In this document: piece by piece, positions 11,731-23,312 of the stretch
Layout of the letters: each line of letters begins with the position of its first letter
Numbering within the stretch: the first letter of the stretch is position 1
Notes under the pieces: model-generated
What the model saw: only the letters and a program-made list of their open reading frames with translations
Told to the model about the DNA's origin: nothing
Database searches by the model: none
Translations under genes and position numbers: made by a program
Source: Asterella californica
Taxonomy: Eukaryota > Streptophyta > Marchantiopsida > Marchantiales > Aytoniaceae
Direction of reading: 5' to 3'
Assembly (NCBI GenBank): GCA_036924285.1
Contig: JAYKYS010000015.1
Coordinates: forward strand, 7,316,001-7,380,000
Length of the DNA: 64,000 bases

Positions 11731-13361
11731 TGCATACGGTGTTAACACTATTTTGAGTCCTAGTAGGTTGATAGTATGTTAGTTATCTTGTTCAGGCATT
11801 TGTGCGCTTGTGCAAGTGACTTCTTACTTGTCCATGACGTTCCATGTACATAACTTAGGGTTTCCATGCTGATAGGGGTTTGAGCTCATGGGTTATACTT
11901 ACTTGTCGTCCATGCATGCTTTCTAGATGATTTAAGTTATTTTTCGAGGCTGCGTGTCATTTTAGGTAGTTTAAGTTTTACGTTGGTACTCTAGGGAGCT
12001 TGACATGGTAGCCTATGAGTAAAACTAAGTTGCCACGTGGTTTAGGGTACTAAAGGACAACCAAGTGGAGCTATGAACTCCCATTGGTATGTTTTTGTCT
12101 TTTGTTAAACTCTAAATTTAGAAACAGAGCTCTAGAGTGGAGTTCGAGCATTTGGTGAGGGACTTTTCGAAATCTGGGAGCACAGGGAGAGAGAGCTCGT
12201 CAAGCCAAGCACTTCCAGTGAAATTTTCGATCGATTTGATGCAATAAAAACGAAGTTATGACCAATTGAAGTTCGAATTGTGCTAGAATTGAATCACTTT
12301 TGTTGGATTTAGGGTTTTCAGTGTCACTCGCAGCAGATTTGAGGAAATTGCTTCAAAACTTCGAGGTTGTGTTCTCTGCCAGCAGGGCTACGATTTCACA
12401 AAAAGTTTCATATCGATTGAGTGACTGAGTAATTCAGGGCGGCCGCTGAAGCCGAGGGGGTCTGAAAAACTCTTAATCTAGAGCAGCGACTTCAAGGAAG
12501 GAGATCTGGAGTTCTACAAACAATCAGGAGTCCCAACTTCACAGGAGTGTTCAGCAAGCTGTGAACTGCAAATCCTGTAAGAAACTTCGAAATTGATCGA
12601 GCCAAACTCCTGTTATAGGTCGAAATAGCCATCTAGGTACCAGAAATTGCCGTAGTTTTCTTGCTCTAAACTTTTCTGTTCATATCTCCGTGTCAGAATT
12701 TGATCTCAAGCTGAAACTTCGTCTGTGAGTTCAGTAGTACCTCATTTACATGTAGGATAAGTTCTGAAGTCTAAACCTTAATAGTTTTCCTCTCTTTGAG
12801 TGTCAAAGTTCACCGCCTAAACCTATTATTGCTAGTTAGACCTGAATTTCACTTTCTGAGCATATTACAAGATCTTACACACTTGTGTGAGTGTTTATAG
12901 CCCCTGTTGTGACCTGAAACCCAACCTCTTGAGTAAACAACCACAGTCAGAAGCCCGGCGCTTTCCTAGGTAGACGGATTACACTCCGACAACGGTCAAC
13001 AGGTAGTGTACAAGGATCGCTTGTCAAGTCAGAGCAAGAGATTATCGTATACTGTTCTACCATTGTCTCGTCCTCCTACCTCCATCTAGCTGTAGTTTTG
13101 GGGGTGACGGACTACGTGAGGATTCTCTGTGCATCTTGAAAACCTGCTTGCTTGAACTGACGAAATGAATCTTACTACTTTCTTCCTCTTTCTTGAGCTT
13201 GACAGATTCAAAGGCCCCACGCATCAGCACGGTCATCATCTTTCCGTTTACATTTCACAAGACTCTCTAGGTTGCCGATGGTTGAAGCGAAAGAATCCCA
13301 GCAGGTTACTAGTAAAATTAGTCCATAAACCCATAAGCCATGCAGCCCACTTGATCATGCC
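11731..13361 (+). repeat. Possible decayed LTR and leader
   Basis: The stretch begins TGTGACACCTTTGCATAC, which resembles the 5' edge of some plant Ty3 LTRs, and continues with leader-like non-coding text. It lies directly upstream of Ty3 integrase relics on the same strand. No second LTR, primer site or target duplication was found, so this is only a suggestion. Confidence 0.2.
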
Positions 13362-13437
13362 ACTAATTTCTCTCGCGGGTGTGGGTCCAATGCGGTAGCT
13401 TGCTACTTTGGACTCGTCAGTGTCGCCTTGGTATTCA
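13362..13437 (+). pseudogene. Truncated U2 snRNA pseudogene (3' part)
   Basis: CTAATTTCTCTC, GGGTGTGGGTCCAATG, GGTAGCTTGCTACT and GTGTCGCCTTGGTATT follow one another here on the plus strand, exactly as in the middle and 3' part of the U2 gene at 2284-2482, with about a dozen differences. The 5' half of U2 (branch-pairing region, stem-loops I and II) is absent. The match stops inside stem-loop IV, after GGTATT, and runs straight into retroelement coding sequence. Confidence 0.85.
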
Positions 13438-14565
13438 CCTAGAGAAGGATAATCCGATGACAGATATGTTATCTCGAGTTCGATATGATGAAGAGAATGA
13501 GATGGTTGAAGATATTGACGACGTGGGTGCAAAGTTCTATTCGATTGCACACACAAGAAGGGAAGATGAGTTATTTGTTGAAGGTTTGTATGATGATGAA
13601 TTGCTTGACACTGGAAAGTACTTTAGTATGATGATCAAGCACATGTGTTGGACAGATAAGAGGTTTCTGAGAGTTCGAAGGAAGGCTTACAACTTCATGT
13701 TGCAAGATGGATTTCTTTGAAAGCGGTCAAATCAGAAAGATGGGATACTATTACGAGATATCGTTACGAGTGATTTGCAACAAAGAAGATCAACAGAAGT
13801 TGCTTAGAGCATTTCATGAGAGTCTTTGGGCTGGACATCAAGAGATTTGTGTCACTTTTACAAAGATGAAAGATTGATATTGATGAAAAAACATGTACAA
13901 GGATGTCATATCTTTTGTGGAGTCTTGTTTGACATCAGATGTATTCGAACATTCGGCATCGAGACGGATTACACCTGACTTATCCGTTGACAATCCACTT
14001 CAAGTGGATCGGAGACTTGGTGACTATGCTAGTTGGATTGTGACAGATGAGATACTTGATACTTGCTCGAGAATATCTTTCAAATCAAGTTGAGGGTAGG
14101 GCGCTTCGGACAAAGACAACTGAATGGGTATGTAGATTTCTCTTGGAAGAGATTGTTTGTCGTTATGGATGTGTGGGAAAGATCATCGCAGATCGGAGAG
14201 AGTTGGATGCACATGAGGCTCGTGAATTCTCTGCAAGGTGTGGAGTGAGGTTGTCACTAACAACTGCTTACAACCCCGAAAGAAATGCTAAGAGCTGTCA
14301 TCTGTCTATTGTGCAAAATTTGGTGAAGACCTGCAACGGAAGGGTGTGCGAGTGATCTCGACTCTTATCATTTGCGTTATGGATAGACCGAATGACGCAC
14401 AGCTCGTAACAGATTACATGACAATGGAGCTCATCACATGTCAGAAATCTATCATGCCGAATGAAGAACACGTTCTGACATGGAGTGTGTTATCTTGGGA
14501 GGACAATCTGACAAAGAAAAAACTTCTTGCTATTCGAATTAGACAGTTAGAGATAAGATTTGAGG
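13430..14565 (+). pseudogene. Decayed Ty3-type pol fragment (RNase H end to integrase), family A
   Basis: The translation begins with the end of a Ty3 RNase H domain (NPMTDMLSRV, at 13456-13490) and continues into the integrase. A degenerate zinc-binding region follows (WAGHQEI near 13830, then a C-x-x-type pair near 13930). The catalytic core spans 14047-14350, with LILAREYLSN, IIADRRELDAHEAREF and TTAYNPERN; the first carries one catalytic Asp and the last aligns with the catalytic Glu region. The C-terminal part has LLAIRIRQLEIR (about 14520-14560). The reading frame changes several times and contains stops, so no working protein is made. There is no gag, protease or reverse transcriptase upstream: a U2 fragment abuts the 5' end instead. 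It is sense-oriented with that fragment and with family B downstream. Confidence 0.75.
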
Positions 14566-15600
14566 ATTTTGTGGGATCCTTATCGTTGATTGTACATCAC
14601 CACCCGTATGTGTTGATGATCATAGAGCAGTTCTCCAAGTGGATTGAGTTGGTGACATTATCAGACAAGACGAGTGCAGAGAGCGTATGCGTTCTTAGAT
14701 CGAGTGTTGAGTCCTTTTGGAGAACCAGTTGAAGTGCTGACAGACCAAAGTACAAAGTTTCTTGGTGAGTTTCAGGCTTTGTGTGATCAAGCACTGATTG
14801 ATCATCGGACTACATCTCGAGATCCTCCTGAGACAGATTGTTTGACAAAGAGGATTGTTCAGACGGTGAAGAGAGGATTATGCAAGTATGGCTTGTAGAA
14901 TGGTCACTTGGGAGACTAAAATGTGCAGTTACCATGGTTGGCTATGAGTTATCATTTTAACCGACAAGCGTCTTTGGCTTCCTTCTCATCATATTTTCTA
15001 TTGTATGACTGAGATCCAGATCTACTTTCGGTCATTCGTCGTGATTCTACTGAGGTGCTGAACCTTGATGACTCGGATATGTACGTGAGAGCATGTTCTC
15101 AACGAGCCGAGATATTTCAGAGAGTTATGCCTATGACTTTTGAGAACCTAGTGATTGCTTAGCATAAAGACACGTTGTGATATGCGACTATTCTAGGAGG
15201 AGGTTATCGATCATCGATTCACAAGTTCCATCCTGATAATTATATCTATCTGCAGCCGACTGCACCGACGACGTTGGATCGCATGATACACTATTTTATG
15301 ATTGCGTGAGGTGTTATCCTCTGGAGTACTCATGTTAGAAGGCTGTGATGGTGTTGTTTGGAAGGACTGTGCGTAATTGAGCACCATGTCATCTTTGCAA
15401 ACATTGATGGTATTGTTGATCCAAGCTTAGCGATTGTACGTTCGGGCTTGAAGTGTATGTTGTGTGGGTCTGCTGATGAAACAACCCGTATGTTGATGTG
15501 TGATGATTGTTAGAGAGGTTGACACATATCGTGTTTGATTCCATCTCTCAGTGTCATTCTTATTGGATGATGGATTTGCTCTCTATGTATATAGTAGGGA
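14566..15600 (+). pseudogene. Decayed Ty3-type integrase with C-terminal PHD finger, family B
   Basis: At about 14566 the sequence switches to a second integrase that repeats the core domain. Motifs in order: YVLMIIEQFSKWIELV (14613-14654), VEVLTDQSTKFLGEFQ (14728-14775), QALIDHRTTSRDPPETD (14789-14838) and VQTVKRGLCKYGL (to 14898). Later come SQRAEIFQRVMPM (15098-15135) and YLQPTAPTTLD. It ends in a cysteine-rich module with PHD spacing (15454-15588). Several stops and frame changes interrupt it. Ty3 elements with a PHD finger after the integrase are known from green algae and early land plants; the finger is thought to read histone tails and guide insertion, as a chromodomain does in chromoviruses. 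Family identity comes from memory, not a search. Confidence 0.72.
15454..15588 (+). pseudogene. Degenerate PHD finger
   Basis: One frame gives CMLCGS, then MLMCDDC, then H and C at the expected places (HISCL), and a final C-x-x-C (WICSLC), fitting a C4HC3 PHD finger. Two in-frame stops fall at TAG and TGA just before the histidine. The TGA sits where this family normally has tryptophan, so a TGG to TGA transition is likely. Confidence 0.65.
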
Positions 15601-18600
15601 TAGTCGATTAGATTTTTGTGTGATATGGATTGTAGACAGACGATGAACTATGAGACGATGTAGCACCAGACCTCTTGATGTTTTCACCCATGAAGGTGTA
15701 TATCACGTAGTTGGGATATGAGGCTATCTGAAGTTAAAGGAATCTAATCGTCAATTAGCGGAGCGATTATGATACACTTGTGTATGTGTATGATATCGTC
15801 CATGTGTTATGTGTATGTGTGATGTATCTCTGACAGCGATGTATGTGTTGTGTAACGATGTGTATGCGCAAGACAGTTGTCATGTCAGTTTAGCACCTCA
15901 GCTAGGTTGACCTAGTGCGTAGTGGTTAGTCCCGGTAGAGCCGTTAGTGCCGTTAGGATGGATTCTTGAGCTAGCCTCACTAAGGGTATACTGCGCAAGT
16001 AAGGCTTGTAGGCTTTAGTTTTTCGAGTTGAGCCACGTTCGATCAATTAAATGATGTGAAGATCCTTTTTTGTTCGACGGATGTAGAGTATGTAATAACT
16101 GAAATTTCTCGTCCATGGCCCCTGTGGGAGTCCTTACCACGCCCATCGGGAAGGGAAGGAGTATTTGGGTAGTTACAAGCGGGGATGACTATGGTTCGTT
16201 GATTATCACTCTTCGTAGCTCTATAGTGGCTTGTGATAAAGACCAAATCTCTTCGTTGATTGTCACTCTTTGTAGCATCACTCGTTTTGCTGGACATTTT
16301 CACAGATTATCGAACGAGATAAATTAGTTCAAACTGAAACGGTCAGGTCAGCCTACGACGATACGACGTGAGTCTTTCTAGTACATTGCAGATGCGCGTC
16401 CTCGGAGGGGAGGAGATTGACATCTGCGATGGTCTTGTCTGTCCAAATGAAAGCAGGAAAAGAGAATGCTAAGCCGAACTGCACCAATTTTCTCAGTTCT
16501 GCAGTGTAGCTTAAGGGATTTTGCTTAAAGAAAGGAGGGTTTGGGAGTTGACGTCACCTGCGTACAATTTCGCGTACTCTTTGAGTATGTGCGAGTCATA
16601 CAGAAGTGCAAGTTTCGGTTCAGCATTTGCTCTCGAGGGCTGCGCTGCAGCTCGACCCTTTTCGTCGATGGAAGGAAAGGTGCTCTAGGTCTTACGGTGG
16701 AGACTTTTCCCCAGGCTTTCGAATGAGTCTAGTAAACTCATTCGAAAAGATGCAGCGTCTATAATATTCCGGGACGCGCTCTAGCTAGACGGTGTTTCCC
16801 GCTCCTTGTCCATCCAGTTTGCGTCCGTGGGTCCGGATTCTTGACAGCAATTGCCACATTTTGATATTTGTGTGAATTCAAACCTCCGCATTAGTTTTCT
16901 CGGTAGAAAGGTTTCGTCGGAGGGATGTGCCCGAAGAGTGCAGATCAGAGCGATAAATGGAGCGGGAGGAGCACTGTACGTGTACGAAGAGGCGTTGGCC
17001 GACGGAGCTGGGGATCTATGTTGCCCGTGAATGTACATTAATGTTCTTCAACGTCGAGACACAAGTTTTGAGGGACTGTGGGTTCTTTAGAGCCTCGTTG
17101 CGAAGCTCGGAGAACTTCCTAGCACGGCTTGATGTTTAGGTCCCCACTGGGGGTGTAAAAGGGACCGGGAGATAATATTTTCAGATTTGTTTTAGAATTT
17201 CAATTTCTAAAATCCTATTAAGGATAAGTTGTTTAAGAAATGAGCTGTTCCGAGCAAGAGAAAGATGAGTCTAGGTAACCCAGACCAGCGTATTTTACTA
17301 AAGGGGTTTAGCTTAGTTAGAGTACGGGTCAGGGTTACCCATACCCTAAGTAGTGGGAACGTGGATTTAAATGTAGGGTCATGTGCCTACCAACTCCCAA
17401 ACGTTGCGGTTTTTGTTTGAACCGCATACCAGGACAGCTTGAAACAGCACCTTCGAGCTTAACAAGTCGGTAGGCGATACTAGAACCGAGAGAGCCAGGA
17501 GACCGACCTAGAATAGGAATAGAATGTTCCCGCCACCGTGTGAGCGCATGTTAAGAAACAAAAGTGCTGGTGGATTTACGAATGAGTTTTCATCTTTCGC
17601 AAACGCTATTTTGCTGCCCTCGTTTATGATAGGAAGGTTCGAAGTTAAAAATTCCAAGTCTTCATTAGAACCTTGTATCTTATTCCATCCTCAAAATGAA
17701 AAGACTGTGTTTCCAAGATGCATTCTTATTATTTCCTTAGTTACACTGGCAATTACATTTAGTGTGACAAACACTATTATGACCTATTAGTCAGTTTGCA
17801 CATGTATTATTGTTATTAATGTTATGAAAGTTAAACACTAGTTGGACGTTGCTTAGATTTAGTGTAACTAGCACTAAAAATGTGACAGAAGTTGATTGTT
17901 CGTAATGTCTCTAACGTTATTCGTTCAGTGAACAACGACGTTAACCTTCGTTATGTCATTTCAGAAAAGATTCAGATAGTGCTTAATTATTTTATCATCC
18001 TATATTCATTAAATAACAAAGAATGGTCATTCAGTATTTATATTATCATTAAACTTAACATTCTTTAAGTTTTTACATCACACGGAATAATGTTATAAAC
18101 AGTATACGCAATTCAAATTATTATACTAAATGTAGTTGCAGTGTAGTTGTGTGGTTTTCTTTTCTCTGTGTAGTTTACATGTGAAAATGTAATCTAGATC
18201 AATTCCAAAAGTACCATAAGAGCCGGTAACGGTTACTTCAAAATCATCACTACTCTTCGAGTCCCAAATAAGAGATTAGAGAACTGTGCTCAAAGTACAC
18301 TGAAAGAGGAAGAATGTTCAAATGCCGCAAACCAAACTACTATGAATCGTGCACAAGTGAGTGCGTCAGTGACACCGTGCGTGACCGGGATCCGTTGTCT
18401 GCGGCTGCTGTTCAGAAAATCCTCCCCAAACCTTGCTTGGACCGTAACATGGGGACCACAGCAACCAAACTGAGGGTTATCGGTTGAAAGCCGAGACAAC
18501 CGACAGATAAGCCGAGAGCCCGAGGCTTGCGCAACAAAAAGTGCACTTGAGCACGAAAGGTCAACTCAAAACCATATGAACAGGAGTCGGCAAGAGAACA

Positions 18601-19448
18601 AAGCGTGGGTTTTCATTTTTGATTGGCGTGTATATAGTCGATTCTGCCCGTCCCTCGAAGAATCCTCCAAGGGAATCAGTCGCTTGGCTGGTTCTTGTGT
18701 CTTCAGTGGCACTAGGTCTTTGAGCGTGCGTCTGTCACGATCCTCGCAGTTGGTTTCGTTCGACAGGCCCACAAGTCAGTTTCTCAACGACCGTACGGAA
18801 CCCCACCAAACTATGTCTGTTCGGACGGCTTTATGACATGAGACAGAATATTAGAAATGCTGTGGACATCGAAGCTGACATGATTTGTGCATGATGGGAG
18901 ATCAATTCTATGGAAGGACATGCCACCGTGCGATTGTTAATGCGGGTTGTAGACTTTGCACCCTGAGGGATCAAAGGTCCACCTATAAACTTTTCCAAAG
19001 AAATGATTGAGTCAGTTCAGTGTGTTCACCGCGTTCTGGAGGTACATCTGCAGTGATCCCTGTGACCCTTCGGCCGCTTGCCCCAGTCAAGAGTGGGTCA
19101 TGGGTTTAAATCCGCCCGCGGCCTGGACGTATACCACGGGCCCTGAGTTTCAGCGTTTGGCACGCAATGACTGTAAAATGAAACATAAATAATCTGCAGT
19201 GATCCCCTGCCAGTCATCATTTATCCACCTGATGTTACGCCCGCTTGAACATCGTTGGTTGAATGAGGTATGTAGATACTCCTGATCAAATTTGCGGCCT
19301 CTTCAAAGTCGCTACTACGGACGCGATCTAAGGTGGTCGGAATTTTACCTCAGATGAGTATAAACCAGCAGGAATGACGTCAAAAGAAAGCTTTCACTTC
19401 CAGCTGGAAGTCCTGAAAATTCTTGTATTTCATTTCCTTCACATGAAG
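15601..19448. other. Spacer between the Ty3 relics and the DUF1995 gene
   Basis: The first 200 bases may be the tail of family B. A TGTATGTG-rich stretch lies at 15780-15870. A 12-bp hairpin is at 16717-16747. AT-rich sequence covers 17780-18150. No gene recognised. Confidence 0.4.
16717..16747. repeat. Short perfect inverted repeat
   Basis: TTTCGAATGAGT (16717-16728) and its exact complement ACTCATTCGAAA (16736-16747) flank a 7-base loop. Role unknown. Confidence 0.6.
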
Positions 19449-20522
19449 TCATTCTTTCATAGACTTCTGATTGAATTCGAATTCAGAAAACAATCTTGAC
19501 AGCCAGCCTTGCCCGGCTTTGGAACCTTTTCTGCTCTTTAGTAGAACTTCCAATGCCTTGTAAGACGGCCTCTGAGGCTCGACCGCTATACACTCGCTGC
19601 CACCGGCAGTATCCATAACAAAAATCTGCCAGTCCCCAGGGTATCGTTTCAACAACCTCACGTCCTCACCGAGGATACGCATTTGCTTCAAAAAATAGAC
19701 TACTTCGAAACTCTCTACAAATTCTTCCCTAGCCTTCTTCCGTGCTCCGAAACCGAAATCGGATATGACCTGTCCACTTTGCCACTGTGCATTAACGAGC
19801 AACAGCGGCCTGTCTTGCTCGGCAAGAGCTTCGACGCTCTCGAGAGAGTCCGCTGTGGGAAACAGCACCAAGGCAGCCTGATCATTTTCCCAGGCTCCAA
19901 CAGCGTCACCATCATCAATTATGTAACTCCGGAAAGCACCCTCTTGTTTATAATTATCTGAGTCGACAAGGCCCGAGAGTAGGGACGTGACGACCGGTCC
20001 GGCAGCTCTAAATTGCTGCTGAATACCTCCGGGCCAATCATCGAGGTCAGTTGCCCCGATTAAAGGGAGCAAAACCTCCAACTGTAGCCTCTTGATACCA
20101 TCTTTGATGGCTTGTCGACTCGCTGTCCGTGCCTGATCGATGCTCTCTTCCAGGGTCAAGGGAAGAAAATACTCCTTCTTCTTCACCTTCTCGACCGCAG
20201 GCTCCTCCTCTCCCTGCTGCTGGCAGACTAACTTGTCCGCCATGACCATGTGCCTCCTGGAAGTCCTCGAATTCGAGTCCCATCGAGAACGGCGGGAAGA
20301 AGCAGCGGAAGGGAGAGAAGGAGAAGAGCGAACAAGAGGAAGTTGTAGCGCAGCAGTACCAGTGGAAAATTCATGAGCTGCAAGTGGTAAAAGTAGGTAT
20401 CTGGGACATGATAAATGCGGACCGGCTGTGGAAGTGGGTGATGGCGTCGTGGTCGAAGCTCCGAAGCTGCCGAGCTGCCGATGGTGATGAAGCACAGCAG
20501 ATGCACTCGAGAGGAGCGCCAT
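19449..20522 (-). CDS. DUF1995 family protein, chloroplast-targeted
   Basis: One uninterrupted 357-codon frame. It starts at ATGGCG, a good plant initiation context, and the first 90 residues (Ser/Thr/Ala/Arg-rich, almost no acidic residues) look like a chloroplast transit peptide. The mature part begins with a charged linker (about 95-112) and then the conserved DUF1995 opening, LPLTLEESIDQA (about 117) and GIKRLQLEVLLP (about 139-150). Later come conserved aromatic and glycine positions, such as LLVNAQWQSGQVISDFGFG and RRYPGDWQIFV-like sequence near residue 300. Known DUF1995 proteins in Arabidopsis include LPA3, involved in photosystem II build-up, so a thylakoid or stroma role is possible, but the domain has no established reaction. 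No intron is evident. A GA/CT tract lies about 200 bp upstream of the ATG. It is the only intact non-transposon protein gene here; antisense open frames are shadows. Confidence 0.85.
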   Translation of the reverse strand: MALLSSASAVLHHHRQLGSFGASTTTPSPTSTAGPHLSCPRYLLLPLAAHEFSTGTAALQLPLVRSSPSLPSAASSRRSRWDSNSRTSRRHMVMADKLVCQQQGEEEPAVEKVKKKEYFLPLTLEESIDQARTASRQAIKDGIKRLQLEVLLPLIGATDLDDWPGGIQQQFRAAGPVVTSLLSGLVDSDNYKQEGAFRSYIIDDGDAVGAWENDQAALVLFPTADSLESVEALAEQDRPLLLVNAQWQSGQVISDFGFGARKKAREEFVESFEVVYFLKQMRILGEDVRLLKRYPGDWQIFVMDTAGGSECIAVEPQRPSYKALEVLLKSRKGSKAGQGWLSRLFSEFEFNQKSMKE

Positions 20523-21567
20523 CTGCAGTGTCCGTCCGTCTGCGCCTCCTTATTCTACTTCTTGCTTCCTTCTCCTCCTTCGCAACATCAATCAAACAGA
20601 CAGACGCAAGAATCGAATGCACGATCAGGCCATGGCCCGTTCCTCGATAGGAGCGAATGGCTCTCGAGCAAGCAACTTGGACAAGTGGCCGCGGCGTACA
20701 TGGGCTTGCTCCGCTTTCTTTCTCTCTCTCTCTCTCTCAGAGCCTATCTTTCTTTCTGGATCCAAGAAGCCGAAGGAGGCCAGGAAAAACCTGGCTTGCT
20801 TACGTGTAATTTGCCGGACTACTGTGTTAACTCACCGGTGATTTCAGCAGAATTCGAGTATTTTTCACTTCTTTTTTGTTGTTTTGAGACAAAAATTATC
20901 AGGCGCCCTCTCTAGAAACGTTGCCGGGGAACATTAGGGTGTCAAAGTTAAGTAACTTCTGAAATATTCGAAATCCGCTGGCATGAATTACGGCGAGACT
21001 GCGGCCAGTGTTTCATGTGGGCACTTCCTGAGGTACCCGCAGGAAAACGCCGCGGGCGTTTTCTTAACGGCTATTCAGTGGTTTCTTCCGTTTTCTTTTG
21101 CAATAGATTCTCTGTTGCTCGGAGTCATTATCTTGAGTGTACAAATGAAAATTAATCAGTAATAAAATATTGATATTCAGTCACAGGCGCGACCCAGAAT
21201 GAGTCACGGTTATATACAACCTTACTTGTGATAATTTTACGGTCAGTTACCTCCTTGCCGTTGAAGAATCTTTCCTCTGAACTTTGACACCTCCTATTAC
21301 TCGGGATGCCGAATTTAGGCTGACGCTGAGCCGAACGAGAGCGTTGAGAGAGTGATGCCATGCAATTCCTTTTGTCTTCTGTTTCCAGACTTCTTTTCTT
21401 TTTCGTTTCTCTCGTCTCTTCCCGTTTTGTAGTTACGCGCCTTGTAGTATAACACTCCAATCTTAGCAAGAATATCCTGATCTACGGCACGAACTGACCT
21501 CCTCAATCGCTCCAATCCCCTCCCATGTTGTTTCTGTCCTTCAGTTCAGGAACAGGGAAATAGCATA
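20523..21567. other. Upstream region of the DUF1995 gene
   Basis: It should hold the promoter and 5' UTR of the minus-strand gene. Apart from the CT tract at 20719-20738 no clear element was found. The remaining open frames lack motifs. Confidence 0.4.
20719..20738. repeat. CT/GA microsatellite
   Basis: An uninterrupted CT run about 200 bp upstream of the DUF1995 start codon. On the gene's strand it is a GA repeat, common near plant transcription starts; a promoter role is inference. Confidence 0.6.
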
Positions 21568-21705
21568 AGAGGGAAACCGCGATGCAATGAATAGCCAACG
21601 GATGGAAAGAACCCATCAAGCTTCACAAGGGAAAGAAGGAACTGAAGGGCAAAGCAACCAACGCCTCCAAGGGAGAAAGCTTCGCTATCAATAGTTCTAA
21701 GGTCA
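21568..21705 (-). repeat. Dispersed repeat, copy A
   Basis: Closely matches the reverse complement of 31110-31265. Shared words include CAATGAATAGC, ACAAGGGAAAGAAGGA and AAGGGAGAA in the same order. No terminal repeats or target duplications were found, and the element type is unknown. Confidence 0.65.
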
Positions 21706-22408
21706 CATATCGTTCTTAAAATATCACACATCGATAAGTCAAAATGTTTATATACAACAAGTGCACATGAAGTAACATTGTCTACAATAATTGCTCTCTT
21801 GTGCATAATAACCAACGAATACAATCAGTGTTTATCAGTAAGTGTTTATCTTGCTATCATTGATACAAAAGTCGCGACTCAAGATTCCCGACTTTCGAAC
21901 CTTTGGGTCTTTCGGTGTCTTCACACCAGACGCGTTCAGGTTAGCTCAAGAACCTGTTGCATATATGATATACTCCTCAACGGGGAAAAGAAATGCGTTC
22001 TCGCATTTATCACTTCTTATTTGACATGAGGTATGCGTTTACTCTGGCTCCACTCTTAGTTGAGGCCTTCAGAGGTAAGCTTCAATGTGCACTTGTTACC
22101 TTAGTAGTAATTTTTATGTCATGCTTCTAGCAGACTCTCTTTATCCCACTACTATCTTGTGGAACTGAGAAGAGACAATGAGACATATGGGATTATCTTA
22201 CGTCTATGTGCACTATAGAGTGACCAAACCTTGCGTATTGCAGCGGTGTTTGAGTAACCCCCGCTCATTCATCCATTCCAGTCCTGACTCCCAAAATCAT
22301 CGTGACATCAAGAATAGACGACTTGTAGGACCTGCCCTCGGATGAATATGTGATAAGGACGCGCGATGAGTACCCAAGGTAAGTTGGTCAACGTCATCCA
22401 ACTCTGGG
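21706..22408. other. Spacer
   Basis: No gene or repeat recognised before the decayed LTR that begins near 22409. Confidence 0.4.
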
Positions 22409-23312
22409 CTATAAACCCTCCGCGGTCCTATCGATCAACTATCCCTTAATCTCTCAACCTCCACGATAGTCATCGATGAATCTACAACATGTCGAGTTGT
22501 CTCTCACTCAAGGGTCACCTATGATGACTTTGATGGAAGCACACCAGGAACTTGAAGAGAAAAATGTTAAGTTCAATCATTCACACACCCATAAACTCAT
22601 CAACTAACATTCTCTATTCTAACGACGTCTCTCAAGTTCTCACATGCTAAAATATCACAATCTCTCTATATTGCTCAAGTTGTCATTTCGACGATGTGAA
22701 ATCAAGGATGAGGAGCTCTTCTCTATTCCTCTATTTATACATTCTAGGTTTTTACTTTGGTACCTTCTGGTAACTCAGCCGTAACTATTTTTACCAAGTT
22801 TTACTAAGATATTTCTTAATGTAAGATGGGCTCTAGAGTGAACTCTAAACTCGAATGCCCATGGTGGTGCATTCACAGCCTTTATATAGTAAGAGGAATA
22901 ATACATGATAAGCTTCCGGTCAATGCTGATCTCTCACATGGATCGCTGATGTGGCTTACAAGCAGCCTTAGATCTAGAACAACATCTAGAGGGTTCAGAA
23001 TAAGTCACGTAAGAGGCTCGCTGGAAAGTTCTAGAAGCTTATTTCTAGAAACTTCCTTCTGGAAGCTTCCCGGCTGGAAAGTTCTAGAAACTTCCTTCTG
23101 GAAGCTTCCCGGCTGGAAAGTTCTCGAAGCTTCCTTCTAGAAACTTCCTTTTGGAAGTTTCCCGGCGGACTTTTGGGTCACCCGCCTATTGATAGAAGTA
23201 CTATTTGCTGCATGTATTCTCCGGCCAACTTAGCCGTAACTAATTCTTATACCAAAGACTTCTACCAAACCAATTTCCTCTCTAGTTGATAAGTAGGGCT
23301 CTACTTATTACA
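22409..23312 (-). mobile_element. Decayed 3' LTR of a chromovirus (remnant element)
   Basis: On the minus strand it opens TGTAATAAGTAGAGCCC at 23312, directly after a purine tract (GGGAGGAGG), and ends near ACCGCGGAGGGTTTAT at 22409. Its last 415 bases, including TATAAATAG (22731-22739), match the corresponding part of the inner element's LTR (about 41030-41465) nearly base for base. The first 490 bases (U3) do not match. A heat-shock-element cluster lies in U3. The second LTR is missing because the element breaks off at 23957. Confidence 0.8.
23043..23161 (-). promoter_or_regulatory. Cluster of heat-shock-element modules in LTR U3
   Basis: Six perfect TTCnnGAAnnTTC trimers lie at 23043-23055, 23057-23069, 23082-23094, 23096-23108, 23121-23133 and 23135-23147. 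Part of a seventh lies at 23154-23161. The modules sit in a 39-bp tandem repeat. On the element's strand they are about 300-430 bp upstream of the TATA box. This is the consensus binding site of heat shock factors; function is inferred from sequence only. Confidence 0.7.

Noticed and set aside
13165..13398. 77-residue frame upstream of the U2 fragment
   Set aside because: It overlaps the U2 pseudogene and has no protein-like motif.
19080..19140. Possible Pol III B box (GGTTTAAATCC) of a tRNA-derived SINE
   Set aside because: Only 8 of 11 bases fit. There is no A box at the right distance and no tail or duplication.
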